Of a stretch of DNA of 64,000 nucleotides, positions 1 to 9,804 are shown in pieces. The notes below the pieces were generated by a model. The model saw only the letters and a program-made list of their open reading frames with translations. It was not told where the DNA came from and did no database searches. Both the position numbers and the translations under genes were made by a program. The stretch lies in NCBI RefSeq assembly GCF_016767715.1, contig NZ_CP050145.1:3038001-3102000 (forward strand). Direction: 5' to 3'. Source of the DNA: Mycobacteroides chelonae (GTDB lineage: Bacteria > Actinomycetota > Actinomycetes > Mycobacteriales > Mycobacteriaceae). The number at the start of each line of letters is the position of its first letter. Position 1 is the stretch's first letter.

Positions 1-3000
1 GCGCGTTCGGCCGCACACACCTGATCGATCTGGTCGTCGATATCGATCCCGCCAAGTTCTATGTACTGCCAAGGGGTTTCAGGATCGGCGGGGATGATCT
101 GCACCGGCGGATCGAACTGTGGGTGGAAGCGGGCCGCGAGGTTGGGATGTCGGGCGATGACCGTATCCACCGCGTCGCGCAGCCCCTGCGCATCGAGCGC
201 ACCCGCAAGAGTGAGGTCCAGTTGCACCGCATACACATCATCGCTGTTGGCATGGGCGGTGGCATGGAAGAGCAACCCCTGCTGCAGCGGCGTCAGCGGC
301 AGCACATCGGCAACTCGGTGCTGGCGCTCCAGCTCGTCGATCTGATGTTGAGTGAGGGATGCGGGCAGGATATCGGTCGGCGTCAATCCCCCTCCGCCGC
401 AACGCACATGTGCGCAGATACCTGTCAGCGCCTCGATCCAGAGCTGGCTCAATCGGCCGATCTGCGCATCGTCCATCGAGGACACCCAGGTCCAGTTGGC
501 CTGCAGACGAGGCTCGGTGCCGGTGCCCGTTTCCCAAACACCCGCGTTCAGGGTCACGGTATGAGCCAATGCCAGCGGCACAGCAGCGGTCACCGCGGCC
601 GCAGCGACGGCGTCGGTGCTCGGCAGCCACAGCTCGCCGCCCTGATCGCCGACACCGCCCAGACGCCCCAGGTAGTTGAACCCGATAACCGGTTCTGCCC
701 CAGCGAGATCCACCTCGGGGTTCAGGTATCGCAGCAGACCGTAGGTGATGCCGTCGGGCAGCGCACGCAGCTGCTCCTTGGCTGCCTTGATCACCGCACC
801 CAACGCGGCATCGCCGGCGCTCACCTGCACCCAGTCCAGCCTGCCAAGGCTCAGGGCCACCGGGTATTTACTGGTGAACCACCCGACAGTGCGCGACAGA
901 TCGACCCGTGCGGTCACACTGGGATCCAAGTCCTCCTGGCGCCCATGGCCTTCCACGTCGATACCGACCGGCGCACCGGTGTTACCCGTCAGCTGCGCGA
1001 CTGCCAGCCCGAACGCGATCAACAAGATGTCGCCCACCCCGGCGTGGAACGCCGCAGGGGCCTCACCCAGCAAGATGCGGGTGGTGTCGGCGTCCAGAGA
1101 CACCGACATCGTGTGGGCGGTCGCGTAGGTATCAACCTCCGGCTGCACGGCAGGCAGCAGCGCAGGGGTCGTCTGCACCCTCGTCCACGCCTCGGCATGT
1201 CCAGCCACCTCGGTGGTGCGCGCGTGCCGATCGATCAGCGCCGCCCACCGGGCGAAGGACGTGCCAGTCGACGGTAGAGCCACCGGTTGCCCGGCGTGAT
1301 GCTGAGCCCAACCGATATTGATGTCTTCCAGCAGGATTCGCCAAGACACTCCGTCCACGGCGAGGTGGTGCACAACCAATGCCAGCTGCGCTGTGGAGCG
1401 CACCCACAGTGCGCTCAGCATCGTCCCGGTGGCCGGATTCAGCCGGTCTCGGGCCTGCAACAATGCCTCGTCGGACAAGGCGTCCACGCAGCGCAGGCAG
1501 TCGCGCGCGTCCACCGCCCCCGCCTCGGGGACTGTCAATGACCACTCATCCGCACCGGTGTCCTCGGCACGCAGCCGCAACATCGCGTGGTGGTCCAGTA
1601 GCGCTTGCAGCACCACCGTCACATCGGCTTCGGTCACCGCGGCCGGGACCGACACGACCATTGTCTGATTGAAGTGGCCGGTTTCACCCTGCACGCCCTG
1701 CAGCCATCGCATGACCGGCGTCGCGAGCACCTCGCCCACCCCGTCATCGGCCGCATCCTCATCCCCGGTGACCAGGGTGGCCACGCGGGCCAGCCGTGCC
1801 ACGGTCTGCTCGACGAAGACATCGCGCGGTCGGCACAGCACCCCGGCAGCTCGTGCACGCGACACCACCTGCATCGACATGATGCTGTCTCCGCCGAGAT
1901 CGAAGAACGAATCGTCCACGCCGACCCGCGGGAGCCCGAGGACCTGTGCGTAGATAGCAGCGAGCGTCAGCTCGACCTCGTCTGATGGTGCTCGGTACGC
2001 GCCGGCCGTGAGCTCAGGCGCTGGGAGTGCCCGGATGTCGAGCTTGCCGTTGGGGGTGAGCGGAAGCGCATCCAGGACGATGATCGCGGACGGAATCATG
2101 TAGGCAGGCAACCGATCACCGAGCGCCGCGCGGGCCTGGGCGGGATCGACGGCGCCGGTGACGTAGCCCACCAGGCGCCGATCGCCGGGACGGTCCTGGC
2201 GAACGGTGACCACGGCCTGCTCCACGCCGTGTACATCGGCGAGTACTGCTTGTACTTCGCCGAGTTCGATGCGGTTACCGCGGATCTTGACCTGCTCGTC
2301 CGACCGGCCCATGTACTGCAGCGCGCCATCGGCGTTCCAGCGCACCAGGTCCCCCGTGCGATACATCCGCTGCCCGGTCGGACCGTACGGGTTGGCCACG
2401 AACCGTTCCGCCGTCAACACCGCGCGGCCCACATAGCCGGATGCGAGTGCCGGACCGGCTAGATACAGCTCGCCCACCACGCCGATGGGCGCCGCGTTCA
2501 GCCCCGCGTCCAGCACCAGGGTTTGCATGCCCGGAATCGGGGCACCGATACCCACCGGCTGCCCGGCTGTCGTCGGTGCAGAGGTTGCCCAGATGGTCGC
2601 CTCGCTGGGGCCGTACGCGTTGATCAACCGCCGATCAGGTGCCCACGCGTCCACCAGCTCACGCGGGCAGTCCTCACCCGCGGTGACCACCGTACGTACC
2701 GCCGACAACCGCGTCCGGTCCAGCGATGACAACACCGTCGGGGTCAACACCGCGGCGGTGACGTGCTGAGTCTGTAAAAACTCAGTCAAGGCGTCTGCGG
2801 CGTAGACGTCACGCGGTGCCACCACCAGCGCTGCACCCGCACTCACTGCCCACACCATCTCGAAGACCGAGGCGTCGAATGTCGGCGAGGCCACCATCAG
2901 CACCCGCGCATCGCCGCCCAGTTTCAGCAGATCACGTTGTGCTGCAGCAACTCCCGGCAACCCCGCGTGACCAACGGCCACGCCCTTGGGGGTACCGGTG

Positions 3001-4829
3001 GAGCCCGATGTGAAAATTACGTATGCGGTGTTCTCGGCCCGCAGCGCCGCTGACCGATCGGCATCGGCGATAGGTTCGGACGACTGCCCAGACACGTCGT
3101 AGCCATCGATACGCAGCACGGGGCGCGCGCCAGCCCAGGAAACCTCTTCGGTGCCACGGGTCACAACGCACACCGCTGCCACCGAATCCAGCACCGTGGC
3201 GATCCGCTCGACCGGATGAGCGCCGTCCACCGGCACGTATACGCCGCCGGCCTTGGCCACGGCCCACCACGCCACCACCAGCTCGGCGCAGCGATCCATC
3301 GCCACACCCACCGCACGTTCCGGGCCGACCCCGTTCTCGATCAACACCCGCGCCCACCGCGTCGACCATTCATCGAGTTCGCGGTAGGTCAGCTCCCGGG
3401 CGCCGTCGACCACGGCCACTGCATCCGGCCTGCTGGCTGCTGCCGCGGCCAGCAATTGCGGCGCCACCCCAACCTGCGCCTGCGCTCCCGCACCGGACCA
3501 CTGTGACTGCACCAGATCGTGCTCCCGCTGGTCCAGCAGCGGCAGCTCACTAACCACCACCGCGGGGTCGGCACCCAGCAGACGCCCCAGGAGTGATTCC
3601 AAACGGGTTATGTGCCTGTCGATCTCGGCGGTCGTGTACCTGTCGGGGTTCCACGCGAACTGGATGCGTGAGGTGCCACCACCTGGTCGCGGATAGATGT
3701 TGATCGCGATGTCCTGGACCGGGAAGGTGGTCAGCACATTGACCACCGCCTCCGACGGCCCGAAGAAGAACACATCCGCGAAATCGAAGACGTTGATGAC
3801 CTGACCGAACTCGATGTTGGTGTCGCGGCGACCCGCATCGGCCACCAGCTCCGGCCAGCGCCGGAACTGTTGGTGCCGCAACGCGCCCACGACGGCTCTG
3901 GCGACCTGGCCGTCGAGCGCTCCGATGGTGTCCGCGGCATCGACGGTGACGGACAACGGCACCAGGTTGGACACCATGCCACCGCATCTTTTCAGCGCCG
4001 CCGTCGTGCGCCCCGATACCGGCAGCGACAGCGAAACATTCTGGCGTCCGGTTGTTTTCGCGATGAAAGTGGCCAGCGTTGCGATGACTCTGGCTACCTC
4101 GATCTGGCCAAGTCCGTTCTGCGACAACAGCTCGTCGCAAACCAAATCGCGCACCTGGGGGTGGCGCGGCGTGACCACACGTTCCATGCCCGCAAGGTCG
4201 GCCGTCTCCACGGGCTCGGCCAAGACCTTCTTCCAGTACTCGAAATCCGCATCGCTGCGCGCGGACTGCTGATACTTCTGGTCGGCGTCGCGAATCACGG
4301 AGAACTCCGAGAAATCGACATCGGTCTGCGGTGCGACCGATCCCGAGTACACATCTGCGATATGCCTCAGCAGATTGTTGGTGGCGTACCCATCCAGGAG
4401 AACGTGATGTGTACGCATGTAGAAGTACGACAGATCGTCGGCAATCCGCAATAAGGTGAAGTGCGTGAGCCGTTCGCTGAGTAAGTCGATGGGCCGGCGG
4501 TATTCCTCGTCCATCCAACGACGAGCGGCAGCGGCAGCATCGGGCTCGGCTCGCAGATCGATGCAATGCATGGTCTGCGGGAACGAACGGTCCACCACAA
4601 AGACCGGTTCACCGTCCTCAAGGGCCAGCCGCGCACAGGGAGTGCCGAATCGCGCGGCCATCGATTCGCAGGCGACCATGAGCCTTTCGGCGTCTACGTC
4701 ATGGTTGATCGTGACAAATCCGGCGAAGTTGTAGGGAACCTCGGGCCGCAGTTGTTGGGCAACCCATATCGACCGTTGCGCGGCTGTCAGGGGTCCGAGA
4801 ACTTCTGTCTGCGTTCCGTAATTGAGCAT
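1..4829 (-). CDS. Non-ribosomal peptide synthetase, partial (C-A-PCP-E-C...)
   Basis: The reading frame is open from the ATG at 4829 to the left window edge, about 1,609 residues, so the 3' end is missing. Domains in order: condensation (about 1-430; active-site HHVLLDG), adenylation (about 450-945; [11 protein letters not shown] near residue 603, [15 protein letters not shown]), carrier protein (DLGGDSIMS, phosphopantetheine serine near 981), epimerisation (about 1010-1480; [10 protein letters not shown] near 1153, then FNYLGRL), and the start of a second condensation domain ([13 protein letters not shown] near 1508). The first module should therefore load one amino acid and convert it to the D form. 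By eye, the adenylation pocket reads D-A-F-V-V-A-A-I-W. It lies downstream of MbtH and formyltransferase genes and a candidate iron box, so a siderophore peptide is the best guess. A glycopeptidolipid-type NRPS is the alternative. Confidence 0.93.
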   Translation of the reverse strand, partial: MLNYGTQTEVLGPLTAAQRSIWVAQQLRPEVPYNFAGFVTINHDVDAERLMVACESMAARFGTPCARLALEDGEPVFVVDRSFPQTMHCIDLRAEPDAAAAARRWMDEEYRRPIDLLSERLTHFTLLRIADDLSYFYMRTHHVLLDGYATNNLLRHIADVYSGSVAPQTDVDFSEFSVIRDADQKYQQSARSDADFEYWKKVLAEPVETADLAGMERVVTPRHPQVRDLVCDELLSQNGLGQIEVARVIATLATFIAKTTGRQNVSLSLPVSGRTTAALKRCGGMVSNLVPLSVTVDAADTIGALDGQVARAVVGALRHQQFRRWPELVADAGRRDTNIEFGQVINVFDFADVFFFGPSEAVVNVLTTFPVQDIAINIYPRPGGGTSRIQFAWNPDRYTTAEIDRHITRLESLLGRLLGADPAVVVSELPLLDQREHDLVQSQWSGAGAQAQVGVAPQLLAAAAASRPDAVAVVDGARELTYRELDEWSTRWARVLIENGVGPERAVGVAMDRCAELVVAWWAVAKAGGVYVPVDGAHPVERIATVLDSVAAVCVVTRGTEEVSWAGARPVLRIDGYDVSGQSSEPIADADRSAALRAENTAYVIFTSGSTGTPKGVAVGHAGLPGVAAAQRDLLKLGGDARVLMVASPTFDASVFEMVWAVSAGAALVVAPRDVYAADALTEFLQTQHVTAAVLTPTVLSSLDRTRLSAVRTVVTAGEDCPRELVDAWAPDRRLINAYGPSEATIWATSAPTTAGQPVGIGAPIPGMQTLVLDAGLNAAPIGVVGELYLAGPALASGYVGRAVLTAERFVANPYGPTGQRMYRTGDLVRWNADGALQYMGRSDEQVKIRGNRIELGEVQAVLADVHGVEQAVVTVRQDRPGDRRLVGYVTGAVDPAQARAALGDRLPAYMIPSAIIVLDALPLTPNGKLDIRALPAPELTAGAYRAPSDEVELTLAAIYAQVLGLPRVGVDDSFFDLGGDSIMSMQVVSRARAAGVLCRPRDVFVEQTVARLARVATLVTGDEDAADDGVGEVLATPVMRWLQGVQGETGHFNQTMVVSVPAAVTEADVTVVLQALLDHHAMLRLRAEDTGADEWSLTVPEAGAVDARDCLRCVDALSDEALLQARDRLNPATGTMLSALWVRSTAQLALVVHHLAVDGVSWRILLEDINIGWAQHHAGQPVALPSTGTSFARWAALIDRHARTTEVAGHAEAWTRVQTTPALLPAVQPEVDTYATAHTMSVSLDADTTRILLGEAPAAFHAGVGDILLIAFGLAVAQLTGNTGAPVGIDVEGHGRQEDLDPSVTARVDLSRTVGWFTSKYPVALSLGRLDWVQVSAGDAALGAVIKAAKEQLRALPDGITYGLLRYLNPEVDLAGAEPVIGFNYLGRLGGVGDQGGELWLPSTDAVAAAAVTAAVPLALAHTVTLNAGVWETGTGTEPRLQANWTWVSSMDDAQIGRLSQLWIEALTGICAHVRCGGGGLTPTDILPASLTQHQIDELERQHRVADVLPLTPLQQGLLFHATAHANSDDVYAVQLDLTLAGALDAQGLRDAVDTVIARHPNLAARFHPQFDPPVQIIPADPETPWQYIELGGIDIDDQIDQVCAAER

Positions 4830-4918
4830 GAGGACGACGAACTCCCTACTTGGGCCTGCAAACTGGCGTCTGAAATGTCAGCGTTGAGATGACTTGTCGC
4901 GCTGGGCGGACACGTCCT

Positions 4919-5128
4919 CTACGCGAGTCGTTGGCGCAGGTCCTTCGGCCGGATATCGGGCCAGTGTTCATCGATGTATTCAAGACATGCCGCGCGGCCC
5001 GCGTCGCCGTAGACCACGCGCCAGCCCGCCGGCGCATCGGCGAAGGACGGCCACAGACTGTGCTGCTCCTGGTCGTTGACCAGAACGATAAAACTGCCAT
5101 TGTCATCGTCAAAGGGGTTGGTTTGCAT
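4919..5128 (-). CDS. mbtH: MbtH-like protein
   Basis: A 69-residue protein of typical MbtH size. It has the family signature: an N-terminal NPFDDD, then [15 protein letters not shown], then a W-R-V-V-Y stretch and a C-terminal [11 protein letters not shown]. MbtH proteins bind NRPS adenylation domains and make them soluble and active. This one sits 89 bp upstream of the NRPS on the same strand and 64 bp downstream of the formyltransferase, so it most likely serves that NRPS. A purine-rich GAGGAAAAT precedes the ATG and supports the start. No anomalies were seen. Confidence 0.95.
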   Translation of the reverse strand: MQTNPFDDDNGSFIVLVNDQEQHSLWPSFADAPAGWRVVYGDAGRAACLEYIDEHWPDIRPKDLRQRLA

Positions 5129-5192
5129 CGATTTTCCTCATCATCACGATCTGAGCGCGACGGCGCTGCGAGCCTGCCGAGCAGCCTGGGGA

Positions 5193-6131
5193 TCAGGTGT
5201 GGCTGTTGAGATATCCCCCGCGCCGGAAGTACTCGTGGCCGCTGTGCTCGTTGCCGTCGGCGTCTCGGATGCGGGTGATCACCAGCCCGCGGTTACCCAC
5301 GCGGTAGGCATCAGCGCCACACACCACGACCCCGCCTTCTTCTTGCACGATCACCCGCCCCGGCGTACCGCCATAGCGGGCCTCGGAAATCCGCGCCTCC
5401 AAAACCTCAATACGCCCGCCGTCATAGAAAGTGAACGCCCGCGGATACGGATCCGACAACGCCCGCACAAACCGCTCCAGATCCTCGGCCGGCCAACCCC
5501 AATCGATCGCACTGTCACGCTCAGAACGCTTATGGCAGTACGTGCGCTCCGCCTTGTTCTGCGGCCGCCACAGCGCCTCACCGGACTCCAACGCACCCAG
5601 CGCCTCAGCCAACACCCCCGGAATCAGATCCATCCCCCGCAACACCAACTCGGTGCCGGTATCAGCCGGACCGATCGGCAGCGAATGCTGCACCAAAATG
5701 TCACCGGTATCCAAACCGCTATCCATACGATGCACCGTCAACCCGAACTCGGACTCACCACTGATCAACGACCACAAAACAGGCGAGAACCCAGTAAATT
5801 TCGGCAGCAACGAATCATGAAAATTCAGCGTGCCATGCGGCGGGAAATCATAAAGCTCCACCGGCATCCGGTTATACCAACTATTAACCACAATGACATC
5901 AGGCTCAGCACCCTTAACCAATTCGATGGTTTCAGCATCCACCCGCGTCGCCAAATGCACCGGAATACCGTGCTCACGCGCAAGCTCATCAACCGGCGCC
6001 GACCAAATCGCCTTATACGCTTCCTCACTAGAAGGATGCGTAACCGCCAGCACCACCTCATGCCCCAGATCGATCAACGCCTGCAAAGTCCGATAACCCC
6101 AGACCTGATACCCGAACGACACGACGCGCAT
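5193..6131 (-). CDS. Methionyl-tRNA formyltransferase-like enzyme, probable hydroxyornithine formyltransferase
   Basis: A 312-residue protein of the folate-dependent formyltransferase fold. The catalytic region is visible as NSWYNRMP, NFHDSLLPKF and the HRMDSGLDTGDI loop, and a C-terminal subdomain follows. The set N, H, D expected for formyl transfer from 10-formyl-tetrahydrofolate is present. In siderophore loci such proteins (CchA, FxbA type) N-formylate delta-N-hydroxyornithine. The assignment here rests on the adjacent mbtH and NRPS genes and the iron box upstream, not on sequence alone. The start has AAGGGG seven bases before the ATG. A housekeeping Fmt is possible, but Fmt normally lies with def or fmu, which are absent here. 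Confidence 0.8.
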   Translation of the reverse strand: MRVVSFGYQVWGYRTLQALIDLGHEVVLAVTHPSSEEAYKAIWSAPVDELAREHGIPVHLATRVDAETIELVKGAEPDVIVVNSWYNRMPVELYDFPPHGTLNFHDSLLPKFTGFSPVLWSLISGESEFGLTVHRMDSGLDTGDILVQHSLPIGPADTGTELVLRGMDLIPGVLAEALGALESGEALWRPQNKAERTYCHKRSERDSAIDWGWPAEDLERFVRALSDPYPRAFTFYDGGRIEVLEARISEARYGGTPGRVIVQEEGGVVVCGADAYRVGNRGLVITRIRDADGNEHSGHEYFRRGGYLNSHT

Positions 6132-6220
6132 TACACGACCCCTTAGCTTTTAAGCGCTGGTCAGGGGCTTGAGCCCACAATTGAACACCACTGGCAGATC
6201 AGCTTAAGGGTTTTCTCAGG

Positions 6221-6239
6221 TTATGCAAGCCTTCCCTAA
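6221..6239. promoter_or_regulatory. Candidate IdeR iron box
   Basis: The 19 bases TTATGCAAGCCTTCCCTAA match 14 of 19 positions of the mycobacterial IdeR/DtxR operator consensus TTAGGTTAGSCTAACCTAA, including both outer arms and the central AGCCT. The site is about 90 bp upstream of the formyltransferase ATG, inside the 181 bp gap after the MFS gene. It is where iron repression of the formyltransferase-mbtH-NRPS unit would be expected. Binding is inferred. Confidence 0.6.
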
Positions 6240-6312
6240 GCCGCGCAAGGACCCTAGCATCCCGTCGCTGGCCGCCCAATTGCCCGCGGGTGAACAAGAA
6301 GCGCCGCACACC

Positions 6313-7893
6313 TCAGGGGTTGATATTTACCACCACTGCCCGCGGTAGAAAAATCGCCGGGATAACGGTAACTACCGCTAATGCGACGGCGACAAGAAAT
6401 ACCGTTGTGTACGCATGTGACAGCAATTGAGATGTATCACCCGCAAAATCTGAATACGAGTTCATCGGCGAGCCACCCGCCATTCCGGCGGCACCGGTTT
6501 CGCCACCCGATACCGCCGTCGGATCCGGCTCAATTCCGCCCCCGACACGGTTGAACTGAGTGGTCAACAACATTGCCATCAACGCGGCCCCAACCGAACC
6601 CCCTACCTGGTCGTTGACACTCAACAGCGTGGTACCCCGCGCCACCCGCGCAGGTGCCAGCGACTGGACGCACGCCGCTGAAAGCGGCGTCGACGTGCAG
6701 CCAACACCCATGCCCATGATCAGTAATCCGATCAGCAATATCGCCGAGTGAGCCTCGGGCCGCGCAACTCCGTACGCGAATACCCCCAGGCCCACCGCGA
6801 TCAGGGGCAGCCCGATCAAGACGATCGTGCCCGGACCGCGCTTGTCCATGAACACCCCTGCCAGGGGCACGGTCAGTACGAGACCGATTCCCATGGCCAC
6901 CATGGACATCCCCGACTGCATCGGCGTCTGATGCAGAGCCACCTGAAAGTAGCTCGGCACAAGCAACCCGGCCCCCACAAATGTGGCGGCGAAGGCGAAC
7001 TGGGTGATGTTGGCCCACCGCACCACCGGGTTTTCGAACAGCCCCAGGTCGATGAGCGGGTGGGACGCACGGTTTCTGGTGTGCACCACGAAGGCGAAAA
7101 TCAATGCGGCGCCGATAGCTATAGGTAGCAGGACATGCGGGTCGGCGAGGCTGTCACGCCCGGGTATCGCCAACATGCCGGCAAGCAACGTGGCCACGCC
7201 AGGTGAGAGCAACAGCGCGCCGACGACGTCGAGTTTCTCGGAAGGCTCGGGACGGTCTTTCGGGAACATGAGCGCCGCCAACAGAAAAGCGCTCAATCCG
7301 ATCGGCAGATTGATCAGGAAGATCCATTCCCAGCCATAGGTGCCGATCAGCCATCCTCCCAGGATCGGCCCACCGATCGGGCCGAGCAAGAAGGGAACAG
7401 CGCCTATCGCGATAACGCGGCCAAGACGTTTCGGGCCCGCTTCTCGGGTCAGGATCATGAAGCTCAACGGCATCAACATGCCGCCGCCAACTCCCTGGAT
7501 CACACGGAAGATGATGAGCAGCAATATATTCGGCGCTACTGCGCACAGCAGCGAGCCAACCGTGAACACCAGGACCGCGCCCAGGAACAGCCGCTTGGTG
7601 CCGTATCTGTCGGCTGCCCAGCCACTCATCGGGATCACTGTCGCGAAGGCGAGCATGTAGCCGGCGATGGTCCAGGAGACCATGGCCTGACTGGCCCCGA
7701 ATTGGGTGACGAACGTGCGTTGGGCGACGGTGACGGCCGTGCTGTCCAAGAAGGCCATCACACTGGCCAGACCGCATATGCCGGCGATCCGGAGCAGCGA
7801 GGCGTCCAGCTTGTCGGGATGGGCGGGCGCCTCTACATCTGGCCGCTCGGCAGGCCCGCTCGGCGCACCGAGGGTCGTAGGCACGCTGTCCAT
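6313..7893 (-). CDS. MFS drug/solute exporter, DHA2 (14-TMS) family
   Basis: A 526-residue, strongly hydrophobic protein of the EmrB/QacA type, which exports drugs or metabolites by proton antiport across the inner membrane. MFS motif A is seen as GWAADRYGTKR and motif C as GPIGGPILGGW; an early transmembrane helix carries AFLDSTAVTVAQ. A variable hydrophilic loop lies before the last helix. The ATG at 7893 was chosen because upstream in-frame sequence lies inside the SDR gene. A TATACT hexamer lies nine bases before this ATG and could give it its own promoter. The gene starts 29 bp after the broken SDR gene. Its proximity to the siderophore-like genes might mean siderophore export, but the 181 bp iron-box gap separates them. 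Substrate unknown. Confidence 0.88.
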   Translation of the reverse strand: MDSVPTTLGAPSGPAERPDVEAPAHPDKLDASLLRIAGICGLASVMAFLDSTAVTVAQRTFVTQFGASQAMVSWTIAGYMLAFATVIPMSGWAADRYGTKRLFLGAVLVFTVGSLLCAVAPNILLLIIFRVIQGVGGGMLMPLSFMILTREAGPKRLGRVIAIGAVPFLLGPIGGPILGGWLIGTYGWEWIFLINLPIGLSAFLLAALMFPKDRPEPSEKLDVVGALLLSPGVATLLAGMLAIPGRDSLADPHVLLPIAIGAALIFAFVVHTRNRASHPLIDLGLFENPVVRWANITQFAFAATFVGAGLLVPSYFQVALHQTPMQSGMSMVAMGIGLVLTVPLAGVFMDKRGPGTIVLIGLPLIAVGLGVFAYGVARPEAHSAILLIGLLIMGMGVGCTSTPLSAACVQSLAPARVARGTTLLSVNDQVGGSVGAALMAMLLTTQFNRVGGGIEPDPTAVSGGETGAAGMAGGSPMNSYSDFAGDTSQLLSHAYTTVFLVAVALAVVTVIPAIFLPRAVVVNINP

Positions 7894-7922
7894 AAGTCGG
7901 CGAGTATATCGACGCGGCGGAC

Positions 7923-8848
7923 TCAGTTGGGGTCTACCGCCAACGCGCCCGATACCACTTCGGCAGAGATATCCGCCCTCCTGCCACCACCGGAATACCA
8001 ACGGTAGTAATCGCTCTGCACCCGGCTGACGATCCCGGGCAGAATTCGGTACGAATCCCGGTACAAGATGCCCAGCGGGTTGTTCACCTCGCGGCTCCGC
8101 CGCCGGATCGCATCGACGACCATGTCGACGCCCTCCTCCAAAGTCAGCGACGCGTATTGACTCCAGTCGGTCGGAGCGATCATGTCCGTTGCGACAAGCG
8201 GTAGGTGGATGTTGGTGACCCGCACTCCGTCGGCCCGGCTTTCGATGCCCGCGATGCGCAGCACCGCGTCCATGGCCGCCTTCGATCCGACATAAGCGGA
8301 GAATTCGGGGAGATTACCTAGCACGCCGATCGACGAGCTGTGCACGATATGCCCTGAGCCACGGGCGCGCATGCCCGGCATCAGGCGCAGCACCAGGCCC
8401 ACACCGCCGAGGTAGTTGATCGCCACCGTCCGCTCGTAGTCGTGCAGCCGGTGTTCGGACTCCGCGAGCGACCGCATGATCGACCGCCCGGCATTCAGCA
8501 CCAAGATATCCGGCGCCCCAAAGCGTTCCAGCACCTCGGTGGCCACCGCTCCCGCGCCCTCGCCCGTCGACAAATCGCCGGATACGGCGTAGGCGGCCCC
8601 GCCTCGCGCGGTGATTCCCCGCACGACGGCGTCGAGCTCGTCGGCCCGGCGTGCGGTGACAATCGCAGTCCCCCGGCATCTGCGACCCTTTCCGCCAGTC
8701 GCCGCCCGATCCCGCTGGAGGCGCCGGTGATCAACACCGTCCGGCCGCTCACACGCTCGGTCAGCGAGGGAGTCCACGGGTAGCTGACCCTGACGGGCTT
8801 AGTAAGAACATTGATGACATGCCTGACCGCCCGCATCGGGTCTCCCAT
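7923..8848 (-). pseudogene. Short-chain dehydrogenase/reductase, frameshifted
   Basis: The N-terminal part, from the ATG at 8848 (or 8836), has the Rossmann motif TGASSGIG followed by RRLAERVADAGG. It then runs out of frame. The rest continues in another frame from AIVTARRADELDA through HSSSIGVLG and the catalytic SAYVGSK (Ser-Tyr-Lys triad) to the stop at 7923. The two halves fit together exactly if one base is added in the five-C run at 8670-8674 (five G on the coding strand). The repaired protein would be about 308 residues and a normal classical SDR. This is either an inactivated gene, a slippage-switchable gene or a sequencing error. It probably shared a transcript with the MFS gene. Confidence 0.8.
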
Positions 8849-8911
8849 AACTCGTGTGCTGCTGACTGTTTCGCGTTACGCCAAGAGACCGCGGCGTTTC
8901 GGCCCAGGGCA

Positions 8912-8940
8912 ATGATCATGTTGACATCGTCCGTTGTCAA
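8912..8940 (-). promoter_or_regulatory. Candidate SigA-type promoter for the SDR gene, with inverted repeat
   Basis: On the minus strand a perfect TTGACA (8940-8935) is followed after 17 bases by GATCAT (8917-8912, 4 of 6 to TATAAT), 64 bp upstream of the SDR ATG. The -35 element is also the right arm of a perfect inverted repeat TTGACA-N8-TGTCAA at 8921-8940, so a regulator could bind there. Confidence 0.45.
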
Positions 8941-9024
8941 GATTGCCTCCGCCTGGCCAGTTTCGGCATCCCGCCGTCGTATTGTTTGCTATCGTTTCTG
9001 ATAGGTGCCAGCCCTAGGGGTCGT

Positions 9025-9630
9025 ATGCGATTCAGCGCGACAGTCTTTCTCCTCGCGGCACTCCTGTGCGCCTGCGTGTCCCCCAGTAGCTCAGCCCGGC
9101 ACGACCAATGGTCCTCACTCGTGGCGATGCTCGCCGACCAGCAGAAGGCCCTGCACGAGAAGGACCCTCTATACGGCCTTCCTGGCCCGCTCCAGCCGGC
9201 AACACGCAAGGACATCCGCGCGCAGGAACGCCAGCGGGGCCTGTATCTCGACGCCGATCACCGGGAACTGCTCCAGATTTCCGACGGCCTGCGCTTCTTC
9301 TGCGGCTTCGATGACTTGTTCTCATTCGCGGACTCGATGCCCGGCTCGAAGAACTGGGAGGGCATGAAGGCGTACATCGAGGGCGCGTCGCTGACTCCCG
9401 AATACTTCGGTGCCCACTCCTTCAACCAACTGATTCCCGTCCTCGGCACTGAGGACGATTACGTCATGACCATCGCCGTTGCCCACTCATACTTCAGCGA
9501 CGAACCCGGCACCGTCTTCGAACTTGGCGGTGACGGCCCCAACGGGATCGGCCAGTACCCGACGTTGATGGACGCAGTGAGAAGTAAGTCGGAGTGGTAC
9601 CAGAAAGAGCTGCGGAGCATGAACGAATAG
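9025..9630 (+). CDS. Putative lipoprotein, SUKH/SMI1-like
   Basis: A 201-residue protein starting at the ATG at 9025, which follows TAGGGG. The N-terminus is a lipoprotein signal: MRFSATVFLLAALLCAC, with lipidation expected at the first or second cysteine. The mature part includes REQ/RGLYL and a DADHRELLQISDGLRFFCG segment that resembles the core of SMI1/KNR4 (SUKH) proteins, then WEGMKAYIEG and a long acidic C-terminal half ending in YQKELRSMNE. SUKH proteins are often immunity proteins to toxins, but a lipid-anchored one without a neighbouring toxin gives no clear role. The domain call is tentative; export as a lipoprotein is well supported. Confidence 0.75.
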   Translation: MRFSATVFLLAALLCACVSPSSSARHDQWSSLVAMLADQQKALHEKDPLYGLPGPLQPATRKDIRAQERQRGLYLDADHRELLQISDGLRFFCGFDDLFSFADSMPGSKNWEGMKAYIEGASLTPEYFGAHSFNQLIPVLGTEDDYVMTIAVAHSYFSDEPGTVFELGGDGPNGIGQYPTLMDAVRSKSEWYQKELRSMNE

Positions 9631-9696
9631 GACGGCGGGAACCAAAACGAATGCGCAATCGTCTGACCTAACAAGAAGCACATCCGGGGGGGACAC

Positions 9697-9786
9697 ATGA
9701 CATCGGCACCGGCGTTGCCTGCGCGGCATCCGCTAACAGCTGCTGCGTATCCTGATCTCGCCGGTTCCGCGCGCTCAACAAGGTAA
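9697..9786 (+). CDS. Possible small ORF upstream of the M48 peptidase
   Basis: A 29-codon frame begins at an ATG preceded by a run of seven G (GGGGGGGA), a strong Shine-Dalgarno-like stretch, and ends at TAA 18 bases before the peptidase ATG. The predicted peptide begins MTSAPALPARHP. It could be a leader peptide or chance. No homology can be claimed. Confidence 0.2.
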   Translation: MTSAPALPARHPLTAAAYPDLAGSARSTR

Positions 9787-9791
9787 CCAGA

Positions 9792-9797
9792 TAGGTT
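9792..9797 (+). promoter_or_regulatory. -10 element (TAGGTT), leaderless start of the M48 peptidase
   Basis: TAGGTT ends seven bases before the ATG at 9805, placing the expected transcription start at or next to the start codon. This favours 9805 over the in-frame TTG at 9796, which would overlap the hexamer. Confidence 0.4.
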
Positions 9798-9804
9798 GAA
9801 TGTC

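Noticed and set aside
123..1277. A 384-codon plus-strand frame
   Set aside because: It lies opposite the NRPS, whose conserved motifs on the minus strand are unambiguous; the plus-strand translation is low-complexity Arg/His/Gln and matches no family.
3550..4566. A 338-codon minus-strand frame
   Set aside because: It is out of frame with the NRPS condensation domain, which occupies the same bases with intact motifs.
5076..6146. A 356-codon plus-strand frame
   Set aside because: It is antisense to the formyltransferase; the GC-rich codon structure of that gene opens the opposite strand.
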